From: Scleromatobacter sp038208735
GTDB lineage: Bacteria > Pseudomonadota > Gammaproteobacteria > Burkholderiales > Burkholderiaceae_C
DNA length: 6,115 nt
NCBI GenBank assembly: GCA_038208735.1
Contig: JBBQYL010000276.1
Coordinates: 1 to 6,115, forward strand
Direction of reading: 5' to 3'
Below, piece after piece: positions 1 through 5,436 of this stretch (positions within the stretch are counted from its first letter, which is position 1; each line of letters starts with the position of its first letter). The position numbers and the translations under genes were made by a program. The notes below the pieces were generated by a model. That model worked only from the letters and a program-made list of their open reading frames with translations, was not told where the DNA came from and made no database searches.

Positions 1-256
1 CCCCGAGCGCGACGAGAAACGCCTGGACGACCTTCTCGTCATAGCGCGACCCGGCCCCGCGCACGATGCTCGCCGTCGCGTCCTGAAAGGTGAAACGGCG
101 CTCGCCGAGCGCGCCGCTCACGAGATTCTCATAATCGACGATGGGCGCGAGAACGCGCGCACCCAGCGGAATCTCCTCGCCTTCGAGGCCATCGGGAAAT
201 CCGTTTCCGTCGAGCCGTTCGTGCTGTCCGCGCACGTATCGCGCCACGTGGCGCAG
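1..256 (-). pseudogene. In-frame C-terminal remainder of the interrupted HD-GYP domain (runs off the left edge)
   Basis: Reading on past the TAA at 257-259 in the same frame gives 85 further stop-free codons that clearly finish the HD-GYP domain. They include QHERLDGNGFPDGL (canonical HHExxDGxGYPxGL), then GEEIPLGARVLA, and near the edge GAGSRYDEKVV, which matches GSGSRFDPQVI in the neighbouring paralogue. From the HP motif to the GYP motif the two paralogues align without gaps, so one base substitution explains the interruption and no frameshift is needed. The first histidine of the HH pair is Q304 (counting the stop as 293) and the tyrosine of GYP is F313. No start codon with a ribosome site was seen just after the stop, so separate translation is unlikely. 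The true end of the gene lies outside the window. Confidence 0.8.
241..254. repeat. Perfect 14-bp palindrome just downstream of the premature stop
   Basis: Positions 241-254 read GCGCCACGTGGCGC, which is its own reverse complement. As RNA on the minus strand it could fold into a 5-bp GC stem with an ACGT loop, starting 3 nt after the TAA. It lies inside coding sequence (residues after the stop), and a palindrome of this length is not rare in a GC-rich stretch, so a function is doubtful. Confidence 0.4.
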
Positions 257-1135
257 TTAGGCCAAGGGCATCAATGCCGTCTCTGCATTCAATGGATGCT
301 TGCGGTAGCGCGCGACATCCTCCGAATTCAGGGTGGAGATGGGGCGGTTGAGCAAACTGTCGGGGAAGCCGATCTTGCCGATGTTGTGCAGAAGAGCCGC
401 GACGTGGATATCGTGGCTCAGCCGCTCGTCCAGCTTCAGGTGGACGCATGTCCTTCGGGCCAGCGCCGCCACCCGTCTCGATTGACCGGACATGCCGTTG
501 TGGCGCAATTCCATGAGTCCGGCGAAGATCTGCATCGACAACATGAAATTGGATTTCAGCTCGTCGTACGCGACGGTGAGCATATCGTTGATCTGCTCGA
601 TCTCTGCGGTGCGCTGCCGTACCCGATCTTCGAGCCCGGCGTTGAGGCCCAGCAACTCGTCGTTCTGCTTCTGCACGATCTCCGCGAGTTGCCTGTTGCG
701 CATCTCCAGCTGACGCCTGGCCAGCGCTTCGCGCACGACAAGGACGATGTCGTTGTCGTCCCACGGTTTGGCAATGTAGCGGTGGATCTCGCCGCCATTG
801 ATCGCGGCGATGGTCGAGTTGATGTCCGCGTAGCCGGTCAGGAGGATTCTCATGGCGTCCGGCTGCAGCGATCGCATTCTCTGCAGGAACTGCGCGCCGT
901 CCATCTGCGGCATGCGCATGTCCGAAATCACGAGGTCGATCGTGTCCGTCGCGGCGAGTTCCAAAGCGGCCGCACCGCCTTCGGCCATCAGGATCCGATA
1001 TCCCTGGGGGCGAAACAGTCGGCGCAGGGCGCTCAGGATCGACGGCTCGTCGTCGACGAGCAGGATAGTGACCTGCGGAGTCTGCCCGTCGCTCGACGCT
1101 GGAACGCGGATTTCCGCATTCGATTCACCACTCAT
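257..1135 (-). CDS. REC-HD-GYP response regulator, truncated by an in-frame stop and catalytically degenerate
   Basis: The open frame encodes 292 residues. The N-terminal REC domain (about 21-140) has the acidic pair D28/D29, phospho-acceptor D72 in SDMRMP, T100 and K123 in the KPWDD motif. A charged signalling helix (about 145-195) follows, then the first half of an HD-GYP-type domain (about 200-292). Intact HD-GYP proteins hydrolyse cyclic-di-GMP in the cytoplasm. Here the HD dyad reads H250-N251 (LLHNIGKIG), and the usual upstream histidine is Q218 (SGQSRRVA), so metal binding is probably lost. The frame ends at TAA 257-259 between the HD and GYP motifs, and the missing half follows in the same frame. 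The ATG at 1135 is preceded by AGGGAG with a 6-nt gap, which supports this start. The gene is divergent from a collinear REC-HD-GYP paralogue at 1374-2501. The REC domain is certain. Whether the truncated product is made or works is unknown. Confidence 0.85.
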   Translation of the reverse strand: MSGESNAEIRVPASSDGQTPQVTILLVDDEPSILSALRRLFRPQGYRILMAEGGAAALELAATDTIDLVISDMRMPQMDGAQFLQRMRSLQPDAMRILLTGYADINSTIAAINGGEIHRYIAKPWDDNDIVLVVREALARRQLEMRNRQLAEIVQKQNDELLGLNAGLEDRVRQRTAEIEQINDMLTVAYDELKSNFMLSMQIFAGLMELRHNGMSGQSRRVAALARRTCVHLKLDERLSHDIHVAALLHNIGKIGFPDSLLNRPISTLNSEDVARYRKHPLNAETALMPLA

Positions 1136-1141
1136 TCAACG

Positions 1142-1147
1142 CTCCCT
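1142..1147 (-). promoter_or_regulatory. Ribosome binding site for the minus-strand REC-HD-GYP gene
   Basis: On the minus strand AGGGAG lies 6 nt before the ATG at 1135-1133. This is a good Shine-Dalgarno match and fixes the start of the gene. Confidence 0.65.
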
Positions 1148-1220
1148 GTTGAGTCCTGATCCCGCGCCGCAAGCCTCCGATCGAGATGGTCGGGCACGGA
1201 GCCGCGGCCGGCGCGACTGA

Positions 1221-1237
1221 GACGATGGGCTATCGTC
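1221..1237. repeat. Short inverted repeat in the divergent promoter region (possible operator)
   Basis: GACGAT (1221-1226) and ATCGTC (1232-1237) form a perfect 6-bp inverted repeat around GGGCT. It sits between the divergent genes and overlaps the TTGACG hexamer on the minus strand. This could be an operator half-site pair or a small hairpin, but it is short enough to arise by chance. Confidence 0.35.
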
Positions 1238-1365
1238 AACCGGACAACGTTACGCCATCGACACGACGTCGAACCCTTGAAAAGCGGTACTTTCCCGCGA
1301 GAACCCTCTCCAGCGTCGAGGTATCTGACGGCCGCGCTAAAAATCAGCGGGCAGTAGTCGAAAAC

Positions 1366-1368
1366 AGG
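1366..1368 (+). promoter_or_regulatory. Weak ribosome binding site that favours the ATG at 1374
   Basis: The upstream sequence AAAACAGGCC contains an AGG core ending 5 nt before ATG 1374 but only 2 nt before the alternative GTG 1371. The spacing favours the ATG. The match is weak. Confidence 0.4.
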
Positions 1369-1373
1369 CCGTG

Positions 1374-2501
1374 ATGAATGAAATCCACAGCCCGCCCGGC
1401 ACCGAATCGCACCCCGCCACCATCGACGCCAACTCGAGCGTGACCACGATTCTCTGCGTCGATGACGAACCCGGCATCCTCGCGGCCCTCAAGCGCATGT
1501 TGCGAAGCCGTGACGTGTGCGTGCTCACGGCACAGAGCGGGGCCGAGGCGCTCGAGGCGCTCGAGCGCCTGCCGGTCGACATCGTGATTTCGGACATGCG
1601 GATGCCCGGGATGGACGGTGCGCATCTGCTCGAGCAGGTGGCTTTGCGCTGGCCGCAGGTCGTTCGGGTCCTACTGACCGGCCATGCGGACGTCGAGAGC
1701 ACCGTCGCCGCGGTCAACCGCGGGCGGATCTATCGCTACCTCCACAAACCTTGGGATGACGAGGATCTGCGCATGATGGTGCGCCAGGCGCTCGAGATGC
1801 GGCGCCTGGAGACCGAGCGGCTGCGGCTGGAGGCGTTGACACTCATCCAGAACAAGGATCTGCGGACGCTCAACGACGAGCTCGAGACGCGTGTCGAGGC
1901 GCGCACTGCCGAGCTGAAGTCCGCGAACGTCCGCCTCCAGAGAAACCACCTGAAGACAATCAAGGCGTTCGTGGACCTGATCGAGCTGCGCAGCGGGAGA
2001 TTGTCCGGACACGGCAAGCGGGTGGCCGACATCGCACGCGCGCTGGCTCGCCAGCTAGGGCTGGCCGACGCCGATGAGCTGGCGGTGTTCAAGGCGGCGC
2101 TTTTGCACGATATCGGTCTCATGGGCGCGGACGACATGTCGTCGCCCGTCCATGCCGGCCGGTCGCCTGAAGTGGAACAACGCATTCGCTCGCATGCGCA
2201 TCGGGGCGCGCAGACTTTGCGTGGGCTCGACGACATGGCCGGCGTGGCCGATATCGTCGGGGCCCATCATGAATCCTTTGACGGCTCGGGGTTTCCGGCG
2301 GGCATCGCCGGGGATGCCATCGTCCTGGGGGCACGAATCCTGGCGGTGGCGGATGCGCTCGACGAACTGGAATCCGGAGATCATGCGGCCGCCCTGGCAC
2401 GCGATGCGGCCATCGCCGTGTTGCAGCGTGGCTCGGGCAGCCGCTTCGACCCGCAAGTGATCTTGGCGCTGCAGGCCCTCGCTACCGGGACGCCAGCGTG
2501 A
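1374..2501 (+). CDS. REC-HD-GYP response regulator (probable cyclic-di-GMP phosphodiesterase)
   Basis: The product is a 375-residue soluble protein. Its REC domain (about 23-142) has D30/D31, phospho-acceptor D74 in SDMRMPGMDG, T102 and K125 in KPWDDED. A charged signalling helix (about 145-192) leads to an HD-GYP-type domain (about 195-370). The metal-binding positions look present: H213 (SGHGKRVA), H245-D246 (LLHDIG), H274 (SHAHRG), H298-H299 and D303 (HHESFDGSGFP). Two changes stand out: the lysine of HDIGK is L248 and GYP is GFP. The family cuts cyclic-di-GMP to pGpG or GMP when active, and the REC domain would control this by phosphorylation. The gene heads an operon and its TGA overlaps the next gene's GTG by 4 bp. 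A GTG at 1371 is a possible start one codon upstream. It resembles RpfG in architecture. Phosphodiesterase activity is likely but not certain because of the lost lysine. Confidence 0.93.
   Translation: MNEIHSPPGTESHPATIDANSSVTTILCVDDEPGILAALKRMLRSRDVCVLTAQSGAEALEALERLPVDIVISDMRMPGMDGAHLLEQVALRWPQVVRVLLTGHADVESTVAAVNRGRIYRYLHKPWDDEDLRMMVRQALEMRRLETERLRLEALTLIQNKDLRTLNDELETRVEARTAELKSANVRLQRNHLKTIKAFVDLIELRSGRLSGHGKRVADIARALARQLGLADADELAVFKAALLHDIGLMGADDMSSPVHAGRSPEVEQRIRSHAHRGAQTLRGLDDMAGVADIVGAHHESFDGSGFPAGIAGDAIVLGARILAVADALDELESGDHAAALARDAAIAVLQRGSGSRFDPQVILALQALATGTPA
2487..2490 (+). promoter_or_regulatory. Ribosome binding site supporting the GTG start at 2498
   Basis: GGGA lies 7 nt before GTG 2498, inside the end of the upstream gene. 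The ATG at 2528 has no comparable site. Together with the 4-bp overlap this favours the GTG. Confidence 0.45.
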
Positions 2502-4003
2502 ATTCGTCTCCCGCCCGGGTCGACGGCATGACGCTGAGCACCAAGATCTGGCTGCTCCCGATCGGCGTCGGCATCGCGCTGGCACTCAGCCTGCTGTTCA
2601 ACCTGGCCCTGGGCGCGCGCAGCGCGGCTCATCTTGAAGCGCTGCGAAGTGTCGACAACCCGTACCTGGAAACCCTGTTGCGCGTGAACGAATCGATCGA
2701 CGAAGTTCGGTCGGACTTCCAGGCCGGGGTCACCGAAGGCGACGCCGGCAAGATCAAGGAAGCGCACCGAAGCATCCAACTCACGCGCAACTCGCTTCAG
2801 AAATTGCGCGACGTCGAGGGGTACTCACTGGACGGCGATGCGCTGGCGGCCGATTTCGAGGCCTATCAGTCGAGCGCATCGGACGTCGCCGACGAACTCC
2901 TCGCGCGCCACACCTCTTCATCCCACGTGCGCCAGATGCAGGCCGCGCAAAAGGTGCTCAACGGCCGCAGCGACGCCATGGTTCGCGGTGCGCGAGAGGC
3001 GGTGGAGCATCGGTTTGCCCAGGTCGCCAGGGCGGAGCGCATGGCGCAATGGGCCAGCACCCTGACGTCGCTGCTCGTGCTGGCCGGCCTTGCGGTCAGC
3101 TCGCGCCTCATCATCCGTTCCGTGTGGAGCGAATTGCAGAAGTCGCACAACCAGTTGGTGGACGCCGCCCGGATCGCCGGCATGTCGGAGATCGCGACCA
3201 ACGTGTTGCACAACGTGGGAAATGTACTGAACAGTGTCAACGTCTCCGCCGACCTGATCGCCGGGCGCCTGCGCCTGTCCGAGGTCAAGGGGCTGGCACG
3301 CGCGGTCGACCTGCTGGACGCCAACGCGGCCGCGCTCGGCCCGTGGTTGACCGACACCGCGCAGGGGCGCGCGCTCCCGGCCTACCTTCGCGAGCTCAGC
3401 CGGACACTCGATGCGGAGCATGCCGGCATCGCCGAGGAACTCGTCGCGCTGGGCAAGAGCGTCGAGCATGTCGGGGAGATCATCGCGACCCAGCAGTCCT
3501 ATGCCGGGCCCGACCGGGTTCGCGCGCCCGTGCAGATCGGCGACCTGCTTGCCGACGCGTTGCGCATGAACGCGGGCTCCCTGACACGGCATCGCGTGGA
3601 AGTGACGCAATCCGTGGCTGACGTGCCCGTCCTGTCGATCGACCGCCATCGCGTGCTGCAGATCCTGGTCAACCTGGTGAGCAACGCCAAGCATGCCGTC
3701 GCCGGGGTGAAGGAGCGCGATCCGCGCATCGCCCTGGGTGCCACCATCGCGACGAGCAGCCTCGGTTCCGTGTTGCGAATCACCGTTGCCGACAATGGGG
3801 AAGGAATTGACGGCGAGAATCTTGTACGCATCTTCTCGCACGGTTTCACCACCCGGCGGGACGGACATGGCTTTGGCCTGCACAGCTGCGTGCTCGGCGC
3901 GCAGGAAATGGGCGGCGTGCTCGACGTGCACAGCGACGGCCCCGGCCTGGGCGCGACCTTCACGCTCGACATCCCCATCACCGATCCGAGGGTCTCTCGA
4001 TGA
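2498..4003 (+). CDS. Membrane sensor histidine kinase with HNVGN-type H-box
   Basis: The product is 501 residues. A membrane helix (about 15-39) is followed by a mostly helical, charged region of about 145 residues (41-186), presumably periplasmic, and a second membrane helix (about 185-206). A short helical link with no recognisable HAMP domain leads to the dimerisation and phosphotransfer region. The probable phospho-accepting histidine is H238 in VLHNVGNVLNSVN. The ATPase domain shows the N-box (388-400, VNLVSNAKHAV), the G1 box D432-N433-G434-E435-G436, IFSHGFTTR (445-453) and the G2 box GHGFGL (456-461). The family autophosphorylates from ATP and passes the phosphate to REC domains. Likely partners are the REC proteins on either side, since both junctions are 4-bp overlaps. 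The signal is unknown and the sensor region matches no domain I recognise. The start is GTG 2498; ATG 2528 is the alternative and would keep both membrane helices. Confidence 0.9.
   Translation: MNSSPARVDGMTLSTKIWLLPIGVGIALALSLLFNLALGARSAAHLEALRSVDNPYLETLLRVNESIDEVRSDFQAGVTEGDAGKIKEAHRSIQLTRNSLQKLRDVEGYSLDGDALAADFEAYQSSASDVADELLARHTSSSHVRQMQAAQKVLNGRSDAMVRGAREAVEHRFAQVARAERMAQWASTLTSLLVLAGLAVSSRLIIRSVWSELQKSHNQLVDAARIAGMSEIATNVLHNVGNVLNSVNVSADLIAGRLRLSEVKGLARAVDLLDANAAALGPWLTDTAQGRALPAYLRELSRTLDAEHAGIAEELVALGKSVEHVGEIIATQQSYAGPDRVRAPVQIGDLLADALRMNAGSLTRHRVEVTQSVADVPVLSIDRHRVLQILVNLVSNAKHAVAGVKERDPRIALGATIATSSLGSVLRITVADNGEGIDGENLVRIFSHGFTTRRDGHGFGLHSCVLGAQEMGGVLDVHSDGPGLGATFTLDIPITDPRVSR
3988..3992 (+). 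promoter_or_regulatory. Ribosome binding site for the REC-histidine kinase gene
   Basis: GAGGG lies 7 nt before ATG 4000, within the last codons of the upstream kinase gene. It supports the ATGA-overlap start. Confidence 0.6.
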
Positions 4004-5412
4004 CCGATGCACCAAACCGGCGCATCCTGCTTGTCGATGACATGGCAGCGATCCATGAGGACTTCCGCAAGATCCTGGCGCCGGAGCCGTCCAACCGCGA
4101 CGAGCTTCGAGCCGCCGAGGCCGCGCTGTTCGGCGGCGCACCGGACAACAGCACGCCCGCCGCATACCAGCTCGACTCCGCCTACCAGGGCGAGGAAGCG
4201 CTGGCCAAGGTCGAGGCCTCGTTGCTGGCGCAATCGCCCTACGCGATGGCATTCGTCGACATGCGCATGCCGCCCGGCTGGGATGGCGTACAGACCATCG
4301 AACGGCTGTGGGCGGTCGATCCCCATCTCCAGATCGTGGTCTGCACCGCCTATTCGGACGCGTCGTGGGAAGACGTGTTGTTCCGCCTGGACGCCCGCGA
4401 CCGCCTGGTGATCCTGAAGAAGCCATTCGACGCGATCGAGGTGAACCAGCTCGCGAACATGCTGACCGCCAAGTGGCAGATGGCACGGCAGGTCGAGGCC
4501 CAGCTTTCGCAACTGGAGGCGGCCGTGCACCTGCGAACGCTCGAGCTCACCCGCGCGAACGAGGCGCTGGAAGGCGAAGTGCGCGAACGCAAGCATCTGC
4601 AGGGGCAGATGGTTCAATCGGAGAAGCTCGCATCGATCGGGCAACTGGCCGCGGGCGTGGCGCACGAGATCAACAATCCGATCGGCTACATCTTCTCGAA
4701 TTTCGGCACGCTGGGCGGTTATCTGGACAAGCTGTTCGAGATGCTCGCCGCATACGAAAGTGCGGAGCATGCGATGCCGTCCGCCGAGGGAGCCGCGACC
4801 TTGCGCAAGCTGCGAGAGGACGTCGAACTCGACTTTCTCAAGGAGGACATTCCGGTGCTGATGCGGGAGTCGTTGCAAGGCATCGATCGCGTCCGCCGAA
4901 TCGTCCAGGACCTGAAGGATTTCGCCCGGGTCGATTCGTTGCAGGATTTCCAATGGGCCAACCTGCACGATGGCATCGACTCGACGCTCAACGTGGTGGC
5001 CAGCGAAGTCAAGTACAAGGCCGAGGTGTTCAGGGAGTACGGCCAGATCCCCGAGATCGAATGCCTGCCTTCGCAGATCAACCAGGTCGTGATGAACCTC
5101 GTCGTCAACGCTGCCCAGGCGATGGGTAGCGAACGCGGCCGGATTGCGCTGCGAACAGGCACTCAAGGCGGCAACGTCTGGCTGGAGGTCGCCGACAACG
5201 GTTCCGGAATTCCTGCCGAAACGATGGCGCACATCTTCGAGCCGTTCTTCACCACGAAGCCCGTCGGCAAGGGGACCGGCCTTGGACTGTCGCTGTCGCA
5301 CGGCATCGTGACGAAGCACCATGGAACCATCAGCGTGGACAGTGCGCCCGGCCAGGGAACGACCTTCCGTGTCGTCCTGCCCATCCAGCAGCCGCCCGCA
5401 CGCGCGGACTAG
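4000..5412 (+). CDS. Hybrid response regulator-histidine kinase (N-terminal REC, C-terminal kinase)
   Basis: The product is a 470-residue soluble protein with no membrane segment. The N-terminal REC domain (about 7-157) has D13/D14, phospho-acceptor D87 in FVDMRMPPGWDG, T116 in CTAYSD and K141 in LKKPFD. The gap from D14 to D87 is about 29 residues longer than in a standard receiver, so there is an insertion after helix 1 (about 27-56). A coiled coil (about 160-208) leads to the kinase core: H222 in GVAHEINNPIGY, the N-box NQVVMNLVVNAAQAM (361-375), the G1 box D399-N400-G401-S402-G403, FEPFFTTK (413-420) and the G2 box GKGTGLGL (423-430). All catalytic motifs look intact. This REC-first order is the reverse of classical hybrid kinases and suggests that phosphorylation of D87 controls kinase activity. 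It overlaps the upstream kinase gene by ATGA. It probably forms a second step or branch in a phosphorelay with its two neighbours. Confidence 0.93.
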   Translation: MTDAPNRRILLVDDMAAIHEDFRKILAPEPSNRDELRAAEAALFGGAPDNSTPAAYQLDSAYQGEEALAKVEASLLAQSPYAMAFVDMRMPPGWDGVQTIERLWAVDPHLQIVVCTAYSDASWEDVLFRLDARDRLVILKKPFDAIEVNQLANMLTAKWQMARQVEAQLSQLEAAVHLRTLELTRANEALEGEVRERKHLQGQMVQSEKLASIGQLAAGVAHEINNPIGYIFSNFGTLGGYLDKLFEMLAAYESAEHAMPSAEGAATLRKLREDVELDFLKEDIPVLMRESLQGIDRVRRIVQDLKDFARVDSLQDFQWANLHDGIDSTLNVVASEVKYKAEVFREYGQIPEIECLPSQINQVVMNLVVNAAQAMGSERGRIALRTGTQGGNVWLEVADNGSGIPAETMAHIFEPFFTTKPVGKGTGLGLSLSHGIVTKHHGTISVDSAPGQGTTFRVVLPIQQPPARAD

Positions 5413-5436
5413 CGCCCGGCCCTGTCGCGACGGCGT
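5413..5436. other. 24-bp convergent gap with no clear terminator
   Basis: The signalling operon and the minus-strand dehydrogenase gene end 24 bp apart. The gap holds only an 8-bp palindrome, GTCGCGAC at 5424-5431, with no loop and no T-run. No rho-independent terminator can be supported here. Confidence 0.5.

Larger units (their letters stand above)
1136..1373. promoter_or_regulatory. Divergent intergenic region between the two REC-HD-GYP genes
   Basis: This is the only sizeable non-coding gap in the window (238 bp) and should hold promoters for both the minus-strand gene and the plus-strand three-gene operon. No convincing complete promoter was found. A TTGACG hexamer on the minus strand (plus positions 1234-1239) resembles a -35 box and overlaps an inverted repeat, but no good -10 box follows. 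On the plus strand TTGAAA at 1277-1282 also lacks a convincing -10. No sigma-54 GG/GC element was seen. The promoter assignment rests on gene layout, not on motifs. Confidence 0.5.

Noticed and set aside
257..259. A frameshift as the cause of the interrupted HD-GYP gene
   Set aside because: Homology continues in exactly the same frame with no gap relative to the paralogue, so a single substitution is the simpler explanation.
1046..1060. Inverted repeat CTCGTC-GTC-GACGAG
   Set aside because: It falls in codons for the conserved VDDE motif of the receiver domain, so coding constraint explains it.
221..1159. A 312-residue open frame on the plus strand opposite the REC-HD-GYP gene
   Set aside because: It is antisense to a strand with clear REC and HD-GYP motifs. 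Its translation shows no recognisable domain, and long antisense frames are common in GC-rich DNA.
1264..1271. Palindrome CGACGTCG in the divergent region as an operator
   Set aside because: It is only 8 bp, does not extend on either side, and is expected by chance in GC-rich DNA.
2918..4486. A 522-residue open frame on the minus strand
   Set aside because: It lies antisense to the two kinase genes, whose catalytic motifs are unmistakable. Its composition (runs of R, P, G, A) is that of a shadow frame.
4308..5129. A 273-residue plus-strand frame inside the REC-kinase gene
   Set aside because: It is an alternative frame of the real gene, with arginine- and glycine-rich shadow composition and no ribosome site or domain.
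3499..5322. A 607-residue open frame on the minus strand
   Set aside because: It is antisense to the ATPase domain of the membrane kinase and most of the REC-kinase gene, and has no motif of its own.
5424..5431. Possible terminator hairpin in the convergent gap
   Set aside because: The 8-bp palindrome GTCGCGAC has no loop, the stem would be too short, and no T-run follows on either strand.
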